Assembly: GCA_016490725.1 (NCBI GenBank)
Contig: JAEMHR010000002.1
Location: forward strand, 124,001-188,000
DNA: 64,000 nt
Reading direction: 5' to 3'
Origin: Amphichorda felina
Lineage: Eukaryota > Ascomycota > Sordariomycetes > Hypocreales > Bionectriaceae
In this document: piece after piece, positions 34,565 to 45,910 of the stretch
Position numbering within the stretch: position 1 is the first letter of the stretch
Layout: every line of letters starts with the position of its first letter
Translations under genes and position numbers: made by a program
Notes under the pieces: model-generated
The model's database searches: none
What the model was told of the DNA's origin: nothing
What the model saw: the letters and a program-made list of their open reading frames with translations, nothing else

Positions 34565-36257
34565 TTGGACTTGGGTAGAAACTTGTTTTGGTTGATGAGC
34601 TGAGAGTTGTCTCTCTCTCCGACTTTCTCTTTTGGATGGGGGGAACGTCGGATATTATTCCACATGTCACATTGAATTTGACAGCTATGCTGGAGGCTTA
34701 TAAGGTGGCTCCAATCTACCGTTTCGCCATGGTTGGCGACGGCGAGTGGCTGCCGCTCTGGCCTCGCTTGGTGCGGCCATCGCCACAAATGCCACCGCAT
34801 GTCGCCACATCATGGGGAGTGCATCTTCGAGGGAACAAAAGGAACTCAAAGAAGGAAAATAGATCAGTGCAGAATCTGGCAGAAGTTCCCAGCCTCTTTG
34901 GGCAATCTCTGCCTAAATCAGCGCCGACATATGCAACATAAACCCAGATTGGAGACCATCTGCAAGTTTTGTCACACGCTGACCGAGATAATTCTTCCAC
35001 AGTACGCGACCAGCAAGCATTTCCACCGCAGGATTATTCTTTAGACTTGACCCTCAAGACTCACTCACTAGGGTCTCTCGCTTGCTTCCCAACCAACTGT
35101 CTCATGCATGGCAACACGACACGAATGCGAGGCCACAAGGCCATGTGGTCCTCAACACCCATTCACAGCAACAGGACGCAGCCTTCAGCTCCGAATCTGG
35201 CCACATCATGGAAAATTTGGTCACCTTGGAGGTGGAGTTGCCCAGGATGGACCAACCCCTCAGGGGCTTTGCCGTATTATGGCAACCAACCACCAAACCC
35301 CTGTCTGTGCTTGAGCCTTGATGGAGGGGGGTTGTCTCTCGAAAGCCTCACCTTTCATTGAGCGGTTCTGATACCCGTTTGAGATTTTGGCAGCTCGTGT
35401 TTGCCTCCCCCAAGCCGTGTGGGGGGCACGGAAAGCTGTAGCAACCGAAACCGCCAACCTTTTGGCCCACAAGTCCTATGGCCTTGTCGCGCACAAACGA
35501 GCCGCGAGCCTCGCTCTGAACTCGTTATCATTGACGAGGTTTGCCTCAGGTTTTGTGCTGGTCCTGGGTCCTATTTCCCATAGTATTTTGCTTGGAAAGA
35601 ACCCTTTGGGTATTCGGGCTTCCTCGGAGCTTTCGGCGCTGAATAACCCTGGAGTTGGTCGATGTCACTGCAGCCAAGTTTTAGGGCCCCCTGGCAAGGT
35701 CTGACTTGGTAGCCTAGGACACCGGTGTGACGCGCCATAATCCCTCTGGTCACCGGCTGCGGGCCTCGCAAGGACACAAAGTAAACCAGAATATCTACTG
35801 GACGGGCCTTAAACAAAGGGTGGGAGGGTGTGCTGCTGCACCCTTGAACAGCCCCCCTTCGTGTGGCTCAGGGAACAACCCTTGACTACAAACATGGACT
35901 CACTCTAGTGGAAACTGTGCAAACTGTTCGGGCTCTGTTTGGGTCAAAAGCATTCATACAGTTAAAGCCAAAGGGGGGCAATCTGGCACACAACAGGCTC
36001 CAAATAATATTATATTCTCTCCGAGTACAGACTACCATGAAGGGTGCTGGGGTCTCCATTCAAATCGATATGTCGAAACGAGAAATATAGGGATAACGAC
36101 GACAGCCTAAAACCCCCCTCTTTGCCAGGCCCCTATCATTTGCTACTTGCAATGCTGGCTACAAATTATTACAAAACCAAATCCGCCGACTTTTGCGATC
36201 TTGCGTGGATACTGCATTGAAAATGATGAGGATAGCTTGGGAACTATTAGCCCAAGC
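34565..36257. other. 1.7-kb spacer between the permease start and the P450 stop
   Basis: Contains the permease upstream region and the P450 3' flank. No frame on either strand has a recognisable product; the longest are about 130 codons and overlap antisense. I see no repeats or RNA genes. Confidence 0.55.
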
Positions 36258-38593
36258 TCATGGGTTCCAGGGTTCTAGGCCGAGGCGTGAAGAGGCGGCC
36301 CGAGCATGGCGAAAGCAGCTGAACAAAGGGGGGACTAACCAAGTTCCACCGTTGGAGAGCTCCACCTTCGGCTCAACAAAGTTTCCTCTATCATCGGTGG
36401 CTTTTTGGAAGCTCAGGGTGGCAAGCATGGTTGCCACCATCACCCAAACGCTGTTATCAGCAAGAAAACGACCAACACAAATTCTAAATGCCCAAGGGGT
36501 GTGAGTGTTTACGAGTCAGGAGCGTCTGTTGGACAGGGTCAAGTACCTTCTACCGAACCCAAAGTGTCCAAAAGGCAGTGGCTCGCCCAAGCCGCCGTCT
36601 TCAACGGATTCGTACCGCTCAGGGTAGAAGTTGTCTGGATCACGGTATACTCGCTGATCTCGACCCATAGCCCTTACATTGGCGTAAACGATGGTACTTT
36701 TAGAGTGTTAGATCAGTGGCTACACGAGCAGCCTTGGGGACTTCGTACCCTAATACTATGTGAGAAAGAGCCAACGGCCAACTGTAAACCAGAAGCATGA
36801 AGCTCATACCACCAGGGATAGTCATTCCGTTATATGTGTCGGATTTGATAGTCTTATGGGGAATACCTATTTTATCACATTCAGGGTTACGAAATGGGAG
36901 CGGTGGGTGACTTGCGGCAGATGCTCAACTTACCTAGCGGTGCGAGAGGCGACCATCTGCAACATCATGAGCGCCAACAACCACCACAAAAAAAAAAAAA
37001 AAAAAGAGGAAAGAGGGAGAGATGGTCCTAGAAAAGAATCTAACTCCAAATAGATGAAAGCGGCCGACTCATTATTACCTGTATAGTTCCTGGAGAATGA
37101 AGTCGAGGTATCGCAGCTTCTGGCGATCCGAGAAGTTAGGGAGTTTATCTCGACCCACGACAGAGTCGAGGAGATGCTGCGCCTTGGCCTGCACTTCTGG
37201 ATACTTCACCATGGCGAGGACAAAAAGCACCACAGTTGCCGAAGTCTAATGGCGGGGGAAACGCATGAGTGACATTCGCCGCCGGGGGTGCCCTGTCAGG
37301 CACAACATACCGTGTCAGCACCGGCGATAAATACGGCACCGGTAGCACCTTTGATATCATCAAGGGACCATTTCTGATCAAGATCGTCACTGAGGGCTAT
37401 GTTCTCCCTGTATTTCTTCAGTAGGGAATGGGAAAGAGAGTCGTTGTGGCGGTTGTTAGCCTACACATGTACACAGTACTTGGCGTTTAGCCCCTGAGCC
37501 GAACCGTTAAGCCATAGGAACTTGACCCACCACCTCGTTCTCAGCAACAGAGAAGGGAACGTTATGGAGCTTTTGAATAGCCCATCTCCACTCGCGAGCA
37601 AAACGGAGAGGCCAGTCACGGACAAGCCAGTCGGGCATATACCGCGCTACCACGTGTCCACGTCAGATGAGAAACGCAGAAACATGAAGATGAGGGGGCC
37701 ACAACGGGAGTCTATCATACCTATGGGGATAGCATCGACGATGCTGGTTCCAGGGGTCCCGCCGTTCCCAGTGGCGTACAAAGCATCGTTCGCGATTTGC
37801 ACGTAGGGGTCAGAGTCATCAGTGACATCTAACCCATAACTCACCTTAAGCACAATAGCAACGGCAAACCTCCGCAGTGACGTGTCCCACGACTCTGGAT
37901 GATGGATGATGGAGGCAACACTCCTGCGGGCCTCCTGGGCCTGAAATTCCTGCCACTGGCGGGCGTTGGTGTTGCTTAGTGTCGTCTGCAGGGTCTTACG
38001 GTGCATCTGCCAGAGCTTTCCGTAACGCATGAAAGTCAGAGTGCGGCCCCATCCCATGCTGGAATGTGTCAGACGGCATTCAACGTCGCTCTCGGGCATC
38101 TGGGCCTAGATAGAAATACACTCACACCTCAAAAAGGGTGAACCGGGGCCGATCACAGCAGTTAGCCCCCCTCTTGTCCATCAGCTCGCGAGCTGCCTGA
38201 CGGCTGTTGAGGACAACCACTGACTGGCCGAGAGTCTTAACGTGGATGATATCGGAGTCTGGACCCTCTCAACCGTGTTAAAAGATTCATGCTCTTGGTG
38301 GGCCCCTGACCCTCTTGATCGATCGGGGGCCCCTGAGGACGGAGAGCTGGGAATTGGGAGGGCTTAGGAGGACTGTACACACCGTACTCTTTGGACCACT
38401 TGGCGAAAGCCCCGGCCGTGTCCTCCTTAGGGACAATGCGCAGATGCCCGATGAGCGGCTCTCCTGGAGGGCCCGGGGGCAATGGGGGATGACTTGCAGA
38501 CCGCCATTGTCTCTTCATCAGGAAGCACAAGATGATTGCAAGGATCAACATTGCCCCCAGGGGCTGTATAAGTGGGAGCTCCATGTTTCCCAT
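36258..38593 (-). CDS. Cytochrome P450 monooxygenase (one uncertain splice junction)
   Basis: Ten exons fit: 38383-38593, 38126-38258, 37721-38058, 37531-37646, 37311-37460, 37079-37245, 36934-36956 (23 nt), 36776-36866, 36547-36696 and 36258-36483 (534 aa). An N-terminal membrane helix (GAMLILAIILCFLM) is followed by PPLPPGPPGEPLIGHL. The I-helix is AVFIAGADTTSATV, the K-helix ExxR lies in LQELYRWSP, PERY precedes the heme loop, and the heme-Cys motif is FGFGRRICVGR. It resembles fungal O-methylsterigmatocystin-oxidoreductase-like P450s, usually endoplasmic reticulum enzymes of secondary metabolism. Odd: at exon 8/9 the canonical donor (36775) inserts 11 residues, while the family-like junction needs a non-canonical intron end. 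No backbone enzyme gene is nearby, so the substrate is unknown. Confidence 0.82.
36988..37005. repeat. Poly(A) run of 18 (poly(T) on the coding strand) in a P450 intron
   Basis: Lies in the 122-bp intron 36957-37078, about 30 bp before the acceptor on the minus strand, where it forms an extreme polypyrimidine tract. Confidence 0.85.
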
Positions 38594-39865
38594 ACGGTTT
38601 GAAGGGCTATTTTGCAACGAAAAGACGACTCGAGGTGGTCTGAACTTGAGTATAACGCCATATCGGTAGACTAAAGGGCGTTTCCTCGGGCTAAATACCT
38701 TTTTTTTTTTTTTGCTTCAGCCCACTACTTTCCTCGACGCCCAACGTATCTCCTCTTACCACAATACGACTACGGAGTATTGTTACAGACGAGGAGAGAT
38801 TGCTCGGCCATGGCGGACAATCTCACCCGCCCGGACGTTGGGCGTCGTCCATCCACCAGCACCCACCAGCATCCACCAGCATCCATCAGCTCTCATGGAA
38901 TCGTGGATGACGGAAACGAGGCGCGGGCCGGGTACGAACTTAGAATGGTAAAAGCTAAGAGGCTAAAGAGGCTCCGTCCCGCAGTGGTGGATACTGGCGT
39001 CTCCCAGACGGGTGGACTGCGGGTGGCTTAAGCCGGGAGCAAGCCTTCTTTCAGCTCCCGGGTACGAATTCGAGGATTACTCGAAGCAGTCGAGATGTGA
39101 GTTGTGACTGATGGCCGGCATGCCGCGCTGCGTGACAGACAGAGTTTGTCAGGGTGTACATAGAAGTTTGATCATCACGGTGGATCATCATGGCCGCGTG
39201 GCAGCCGTCTGGGAGGCGTGGAAAATCCCACTTTCTGGCATCTTAAAAGGGTACTTTGGGCAAGCAACGCGCAGACAAAACATGCGCGGTCGAACGGGGC
39301 TTGAGGCTGGCCAGGCCTGTTCTGAGGGCTCCTTCGTCAGAAAAAAGAAAGAGAAAAGAGAAAAAACGAATTCCATGTGCGAAGCAGCACTGCGATGGAG
39401 ACGAGGGAAAACCGTGCAGCATCGAAACTGCAGCCGGCCGAGAAGCAACGACATGCAGACAGTGCGGATTGCGGTAAAGTGTACCAAGTGATATCGCCAG
39501 GCCAATGACTCTATATGACTCCATACCTATGAGGGGCAGATGAGGGGTGAAGGGCAGGAGCCAGGAATGGCAGGAGGGGTGGAGGGGTAAGTTGGCAGTG
39601 GAAAGGGGCGCCTGGCTGAAAACCTTGGAACCGGGAAGGAGCAGGCTCACCAACGTCACCACCTCCTCACGCGCGCCTTTACGACTTTCACCTCACACCA
39701 CTTCACCATCTCACCAACGCCCACTGCCAACCGACAACCGCCAACCGCCCACATCTTGCAAGCCTCACATCGCACATCTCGCACCTTGCAGCCTGCAGCC
39801 TGCATCTCGCCTCCTTGCAAAACAGCCCGTAATCAGGCCATTTCGTTACCCATCCGTTACTCACC
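38594..39865. promoter_or_regulatory. 1.27-kb divergent region between the P450 and ribokinase genes
   Basis: Holds both promoters. A T14 tract lies at 38700-38713, a TACGGAGTA 9-mer at 38771-38779 and a CATCCACCAG tandem at 38850-38890. The last 200 bp before the ribokinase ATG are strongly C/T/A-rich (CACCACCTCC, CACATCTCGC), typical of the 5' leader of a well-expressed fungal gene. No coding frame is supported. Confidence 0.5.
38850..38890. repeat. 10-bp tandem repeat CATCCACCAG, about 4 imperfect copies
   Basis: The copies differ by single bases (CACCCACCAG, CATCCATCAG). It lies in the P450/ribokinase intergenic region. Confidence 0.85.
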
Positions 39866-40825
39866 ATGGCCCCGCGCCCACGCATCACAGTCCTTGGATC
39901 GCTCAACATGGACCTCGTGTCCTACGTCCCCCACCACCCCCTGCCAGGCGAAACTCTGACGGCCAGCCATTTCAACACCTCCCCCGGTGGAAAGGGTGCC
40001 AACCAGGCCGTTGCCTGTGCCAAACTCTCGCGCACCTCCCAGCTCACTGACCCCCTGGCCGACATCGCCATGGTCGGCGCCGTTGGTCAGGACCCTTACG
40101 GTCCCGCACTCAAGGATAGCCTGGCCTCCTACGGCGTCGATGTCTCGGGTGTATCCGCCGCTGAGGGGCTCAAGACGGGCGTCGCCATCATCATCGTCGA
40201 CGAGCCGTCGGGCCAGAACCGCATCGTCCTGTCACCCGAGGCCAACCACTCCCTGCGCCCCGAACATTTCACCCAGCTGCCCCCACCACGCCCCGATCTC
40301 CTCATTATGCAGCTCGAGATCCCCTTTGACACTGTCATGCAGGCCCTGGCTGCCGCCAAGGCCGCCGCCGTCCCCGTCCTGCTCAACCCTGCCCCGGCCG
40401 TCCAGCTCCCCGCCGATGCCTACGACGGCCTCGCCCATCTCATCGTCAACGAGACCGAGGCCGCTATCCTCTCCGGGAAGCCTGAGTCCGAGCTCGACGA
40501 CCTCGATGGCCTGCGCCGCACCGGTGACCTCTTCCTCCAGCGCGGCGTCCGCAACGTTATCATCACCCTGGGTGGCAGAGGCGTCTACTACGCTAGCAAG
40601 GCCGGCAAGAGTGCCCTTCTGCCTGCGCAAAAGACCACCGTCGTGGATACCACGGCTGCCGGCGACACGTTTGTCGGGTCCTACGCTCTCACAGCCGTGT
40701 GCGCCTCTAGCGAGGTTGATTTTGACATCGAGGCCGCTGTCACGGCCGCAAACATGGCTGCCGCCAAGACTGTAGCGCGAAAAGGGGCACAGCCATCCAT
40801 CCCTTGGAAAGATGAATTAGAGTAG
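39866..40825 (+). CDS. RBK1: Ribokinase, pfkB family
   Basis: Intronless, 319 aa. It starts MAPRPRITVLGSLNMDLVSYV, the typical N-terminal strand of ribokinases, followed by substrate-site signature SPGGKGANQAVACAKL (pfkB motif 1) and the C-terminal DTTAAGDTFVGSYAL (pfkB motif 2) whose Asp is the catalytic base and whose AAGD forms the anion hole. LLNPAPA and LIVNETEAAIL match ribokinase strands. The reaction phosphorylates D-ribose to ribose-5-phosphate. The length is slightly above the bacterial enzyme and normal for fungi. The gene is strikingly GC-rich at third positions, consistent with high expression. The stop lies only 96 bp from the 3' end of the convergent next gene. Confidence 0.95.
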   Translation: MAPRPRITVLGSLNMDLVSYVPHHPLPGETLTASHFNTSPGGKGANQAVACAKLSRTSQLTDPLADIAMVGAVGQDPYGPALKDSLASYGVDVSGVSAAEGLKTGVAIIIVDEPSGQNRIVLSPEANHSLRPEHFTQLPPPRPDLLIMQLEIPFDTVMQALAAAKAAAVPVLLNPAPAVQLPADAYDGLAHLIVNETEAAILSGKPESELDDLDGLRRTGDLFLQRGVRNVIITLGGRGVYYASKAGKSALLPAQKTTVVDTTAAGDTFVGSYALTAVCASSEVDFDIEAAVTAANMAAAKTVARKGAQPSIPWKDELE

Positions 40826-40921
40826 AGTGGAGAACCGGAGGTCAAAAAGACGAAAAGAGGAAACAAAGAAAAAAGAATAAGGAAAATCGTCTCAAGTGAC
40901 TCCATTCTTGCAACTACTAAT

Positions 40922-43125
40922 CTAGAACCAGCTCGCCCAACTCCATTTCCATGATGCCCTCTTCCCCTTGGATGATACGGTTGCAGATCTCCTGCTCGTT
41001 CGGCGACTGCTGCGGCCTTCAAGAGAAAAGTCGGGCAATTTAGGCATCAAATTCTTGATGCGTTCCGCCCCTGGCGAGCCTCCATTGGAAAAAGGCGGGC
41101 CGCTCCGCCCGGAATGTGATCCATCCGTTCGCCACACGTTGCTTGACGGGGATCCACGGCTGCCATCAGTGATGTACGTAGTCCGATCGATATGCGCTTC
41201 ATCTCGGGAGATGTTCCCGTGAGACAAGATCCGATGCCGCAGCACTCCCACAGACTCCTTTTGTCTCAGGGATGGCTTTATAGTGGCCAAGCTTTGCAGA
41301 CTGGTGCGTCTCGTTGGAACAACGGGGAGAGTGTAGTCAGGAGGAGTCGGTAGCTGGCGAGGAGCGCCATTCACTTTTGGTGACAGGCCTGGACTACTCC
41401 CAGTGGGTTTCCTGGGCGTGTATCTTTGGGTGAGTATTTGATACATAGCTTCGCTAGCCTTATCTGCGCCCCAGTGCCTCTCGATGAGTGTGGACAATGA
41501 GTTGGCAGCTGGCGCCGGCTGAAACGACCATGGAGATGATGTATCATAACGTTTTAGAATTGCCGTGGCAGTTGTCTCCATCCTGCTGGTCATGCCCAAC
41601 AACCCAGCAACTGCATCCGCCGGAGAATATTTAGGGAAAGCAGAATGGGCATACGAGACACGGACTTGCATGTAGGGAACCTGGGAAGTCCCTAACTGGA
41701 CTTCCAAATCTTCCATCAATTCATCCGACTTCTGTCGTACGTGAGTGCTTGTTCTTGGCAAGTCAGTTTGGCCTGAGTCGAGACGAATCTGAGCCAGCAG
41801 AAGAATGCTTGAACCAGCCCATAATTTACTGCTACATATCAGCCTCGCAACACTAGTATGAAGTACTTCGGAGACCAGCTCACGTTGGAAAAGCCTGATC
41901 TCGTAAGACTTGCATGACCGTAACCCCTGTTGTTGGCAATATGTCAACTGTAAGATCGTATAAGCACCCATACTCAACGAAAATATCTTATGAACTCGTC
42001 AGCCATTGTGATTTAGGAGGAGGATATAACAAACCTAGGGGGTGGTTGATGAATGACCCAGTGGTAATCCCAGACACATCTCCATGAGGCCTCTCAAGGA
42101 TCTCCGCGAGCCTTGCGGACACCTTGATGGCTGCCCAAACGCTTCGTTGTGCGGAATCAAGAGCGGTGCATTCAGCTGTAACCGCTATATCCGGGCAGAG
42201 AACACATGGGTTTCCAGGGATCTGGCGGCCACTATGTTGTGGTGGTGTGAGTGATGCCCCGATCTCGGGCCGATCTGCACTTGACTCTGCTAGTAGACTG
42301 TTTGAAACAAGGAATAATTCCGCAGTTGGAACTCGGCCTTGGCCACCCATAGAGTGGTTACGGCATGTTTGTGTCCCTGAGGCTTGCCGTACGTTGACAA
42401 ACGATCGACCCTGGCGCGTCTTCTTGACATTCAGAGTTTGTGCTCCGGCTACCCCCTGAATCCATGGCGAGGCATCCCCCAACTCATGTCTTCGTGACTG
42501 ACTCGATGTAAAAGGCTCAGGTATCGAGTCAAACGCATCGAAACCAACTTGCGGCCGTGGGCCTATCAAGCGCCCCCCCGCACTTCTTCTCTTGATGACC
42601 GTCAAATGTTCGTCCGCTCCGGCGTCTGGTCCGCTTTTATCTGCCTGAGAGTTTCTCATTATCTTACCGGTGTCAGAGTCTACGGTCTCTTGCCCCTTGG
42701 TGATACGTAAGGGACTAGGTGCGCCGGGACTGGTTCGTCGCTGAAGCTTCGTGCGAGATGATTTGCGCCAGGGGGGTCCCATGGTGTTGAAGTTGTCGGG
42801 GCTGGCCAACCCAGAGTCGTTAGAGTTCGTGGACCCCCACTTGTCGCCTCGAAGAATTGCCAACGCTGTTAATATTTCCTGTATAGGGTTCTGGACCAAA
42901 AGTTATGTGATTGGAGGACGTTGTCGTTGTCGTCGATCCTCGCCCGAACCTAATCTGGAGGATGAGCACTCTTTGGTTCCAAAATGAATTTGCCGGTAGA
43001 CACTTTTGCAGAGCATACACTGCTGTGACTAATAAGATGCCAATGGCAAGAACTGTAAAATGGACATGAAAGTCTAACTGGCTCCAGAGACTGGATTCTT
43101 TGCTGACAATGATGGCGCGGTCCAT
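40922..43125 (-). CDS. Unknown fungal protein with a single N-terminal membrane helix
   Basis: Exons 40922-41828, 41884-41926 and about 42035-42896 join in frame. The first exon starts at MDRAIIVSKESSLWSQLDFH (43125), but its junction near 42880-42990 could not be fixed: the upstream frame (ending FGPEP) and the downstream frame (NPIQEILTALAILRGDKW) differ, and only weak donors are present. The protein is about 650 aa. A hydrophobic helix sits at residues 20-40, followed by a long S/P/R-rich disordered region. A compact part contains ALDSAQRSVWAAIKVSARL, GVTVMQVLRDQAFPTKLWAGSSILLLAQIRL and DELMEDLEVQLG. Its end is Ser/Arg-rich and finishes WKWSWASWF. I recall similar conserved fungal proteins of unknown function and assign no role. 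Confidence 0.6.
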
Positions 43126-43392
43126 GCTTTCGAGGTGAAAAAGCAATACGGTAGGGATACACAAACATGATCACGATGCTTGGAGAATGTTGGGAAGTGA
43201 CAATGAATAAAAGAGAATTCATGGGGTATCAAGGCTGTTCTTGCTGATTAAACCAAAAATCAGGGTTGATCAAGTTAGGTAGGCGCGACCCAAGAATGGA
43301 CCGACACAGGCTTGCAATAGCGAAGCTTGTTCCACCTCCAAAGAATGGCTTATAAAGCGCTGGGGTCAGTTGGCTGGCTGACAGACTGAGGG

Positions 43393-44573
43393 CTACGTTG
43401 CTGATCCCAGAGCACGGCGAATGTTCTCCTTGACAGAGTCGATCTCGCTCTCGTCCAAGGGCAGGAACTGAATCTGTAACCTGGGTTAGCAGGCGGGCTT
43501 AGACATTCTGGTGCACGGTGCAGCTTACCAGCTCATCCGGATGGGTCGTTGACCCCCCATAAAGAACAGATTCCGATAGGCTCGAAGCAATACCCTTCTT
43601 TACCCTGTCCTCCCAGACGCCATCCCAGTTCCACTCCCCAGGTTGACGGATGGTCGGCTGAGGGTATGCACTCTTCTCGGAGATCCCAACAGCATCCACG
43701 GCCTTACCCTTGGCCTCATGTTCTTGTGATTGACCTTTGGCTGGAGCCAACTTCTCGTCTTGGAGTTTGCCTAGCTTTCGTCGCCGAGTCCTCCAAGCAT
43801 GCCATGCGCCGGGATTACCGGCTGCATCAAGGGGAATCGAATCGAGGACATCATCGCTGTCGAATGTGTCCCTTATGTAGTGGAGAACATCGTACGCTGA
43901 TATGTGTATGGTTCCGGTCCTAGCGTACGAAGCCGCTACTGCAGTCCCTGACTCCGGCGTGATCACCCTCGCCTGCCCTGTCAGCTTTGGAGTCGCGGCG
44001 GCCTTGCCTTGCTGACCACTAGCCTGCCGGCTTCCTTGTGCGGCCTTCTTCCCGCGTCCGAACCATTCCGGGAACCCGTGTCGGAGGCTGAACCCGCCCG
44101 GCGGCAATCTCTCATCGTCGGTCGCGCTAACGGTCCCGTTATCTTGGATGTCGGTTGTGTACATGTACGTCGTTAGAGGTGTGATGAGCGGATGAAATAT
44201 ATCAGTGGAGAATGTGACCATCGGCGGCAGGTTGGGATAAGAATCGGGGAAGCGAATATGGAACCGCAGAACAGCTGGCGCATACGGGCCTAGAGATGGG
44301 TTAACGACCATGTCGCATCGCACCCGGTAGGTCGCATATTCTCACCGTCGCGTACGAAAAGAACCGCCGACCATAGGGTCTGGTCACCAGGGGTGAGACT
44401 GACAAAGACGCCTTCCGGACATAACTGCTTCAGTCCTGCGCTGGATCCGCGCATATTAGTTCTCTGTCGTCCAACCACGTCCACGTGCGACAGTGGAAAT
44501 AGGATGCCCACAATTCGGAGAGTAAATTCTGCCTGCGCACAGACGGCAGACTTCCCATGGAGAAGGGGGCCAT
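43393..44573 (-). CDS. UBC-like (UEV) protein, AKTIP/FTS-like, without catalytic cysteine
   Basis: Four exons: 44512-44573, 44346-44440, 43529-44289 and 43393-43473, giving 332 aa. The N-terminus MAPFSMGSLPSVRRQ leads into LLSEFAGLKQLCPEGVFVSL (start of the E2 fold; the acceptor GATCCAG at 44441 is fixed by this match). GDQTLWSAVLFVRDGPYAPA and RFPDSYPNLPPMVTFSTDIFHPLITP follow. Where E2 enzymes have the HPN-x-C active site, the sequence is HPLITPLTTYMYT without the catalytic Cys, so it is a variant (UEV) protein. Similar proteins include human AKTIP/FTS in the Hook-Fts-FHIP dynein adaptor complex; that role here is inferred. The C-terminal half is Lys/Gln-rich and ends in an acidic helix. 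Confidence 0.82.
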
Positions 44574-45179
44574 TCTGTGAGACCCCGTAAGAGCCTCTGC
44601 ACGGACATACAAGTTGGCTGCGATCTGTAGAAGATGAACAAGGCGTCGAAGTCGCGATGACCGTTGGGGACAGTCATTGGGCGGTGAGCAAAGGCGGTCT
44701 GGATTTCTGCCGGTGAAAACGATGGTGAGACCTTAGCGGGGTGATGAGGCGATGGCGGGGTATCGGGTACTGATGGGAATTTGCTATTGAGATGGATGCC
44801 TTGCGTTGACGAGGGCAATGATAGGGGGAGGTAGATTTCAAGATCGCGAGGACCTAGTCCAAGTTTTACGGTATATTCGTCCAATTCAAGACTTAACTCT
44901 AATCCAATCGATTTGGTGCATTCTAGTTACTATGTATCACTAATAGCATCAACCGCATAATAGGATTCAACGGGGTCGTGAGACGACGCCGATAGAAGAG
45001 AGATGCCTACAGATACCGACGCAAAGTCCTGATAGTGATGCTCGCCACTTCACCATCCCGTATCTATCTACCATCTTCACGTTTGAGCGGGTCTCAAATT
45101 TCGAGTCGCCATCCGCGTCCTTCTCCATGATTCGTATCCGTCGTTAAGTGGACAGTCAAAGGCGGCAAGACTTTTTGGC
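44574..45179. other. Spacer between the UEV start and the CCDC124-like stop
   Basis: 606 bp. A minus-strand open stretch (44456-44884) lacks its own ATG at the start and probably only reflects the UEV 5' leader. No other gene is seen. Confidence 0.55.
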
Positions 45180-45910
45180 TCATCTGCCCAGCCGCTGCTC
45201 AATCTTGCTCTTCTCCTGCTCCTTGATCTGAGCAATATCCGACCTAGACGCGTTGTACGCCGCCGTCACCTGGTTGAAGGGGTTGTCGGGGGACTTGTCA
45301 AACTCCTTCTTGATGCGGTTCTTGCGCTGGTCCAGCCGCAGGCCGGTCCCGCTCCCGTCAGCCTTCATCTCTGCGAGACGTCGCTCCTCGTACTTGGCAT
45401 AAGCTGCTGGGTATCGCCTCTCCGGGTGCTTGTCGACCTTGGAATCTTCAGAGCCTCCCGCGAGAGAGAGGGCGTCAAGGGCGTTGTCGATACCCGAGGC
45501 GTTGAGGGCCGTCTTCTTGCCAGAGCCATCATCGTCGAGCTGGGACAGGTCGAGGCCACGCGACTTCTTGACGGGGGCCTTGGACTTCTTGGGCTCTGCA
45601 CGCCCGCCCGTGTTCTCCTCGTCTTCCTTCAGCAGGGCATCCTTCTCGGCCTTCTTCCTTGCAGCCTCCGCCTTCTTGGCTGCTTCAGCTTCCCTGCAGG
45701 TAAACACGTCAGCAAGGCCCCAGAGCCCTCCAGAAGTGCGGAGCTTCGGGCTCACTTTTTGGAATTGTTCTTGGATCCCTTCTGCCACTGCTCAGACTCG
45801 GCGGCCTCTCGCTTCGCTTCCTCGGCGGCAGCCTTCTGTGCTGCCTGGTCGGCCTTGCGAGCGTTGCCAGCGGCCTTCTTGCTGTTGTCGGTGCCCTTCT
45901 TGCCCGCCAT
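45180..45910 (-). CDS. CCDC124/DUF1014 coiled-coil protein (Oxs1-like)
   Basis: Two exons, 45756-45910 and 45180-45693, give 222 aa. The first half (MAGKKGTDNSKKAAGNARKA onward) is a Lys/Ala/Glu-rich charged coiled coil. The DUF1014 core follows with GIDNALDALSLAG, ERRYPAAYAKYEERRL, and LRLDQRKNRIKKEFDKSPDNPFNQV. It ends KSKIEQRLGR. CCDC124 associates with ribosomes and with the cytokinetic midbody in animals, and the fission-yeast relative Oxs1 takes part in the oxidative-stress response. The intron is 62 bp. The function here is inferred from the family. Confidence 0.87.

Noticed and set aside
40922..41010. Alternative C-terminal frame (EQEICNRIIQGEEG...) of the unknown minus-strand protein
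   Set aside because: No GT donor exists in the preceding 100 bp to shift into it, and the straight frame already ends in a plausible Trp-rich tail.
42950..43222. Minus-strand frame starting with an ATG upstream of the one-TM unknown
   Set aside because: It is a shadow in another frame; the frame with MDRAIIV carries the membrane helix and the family-like sequence.
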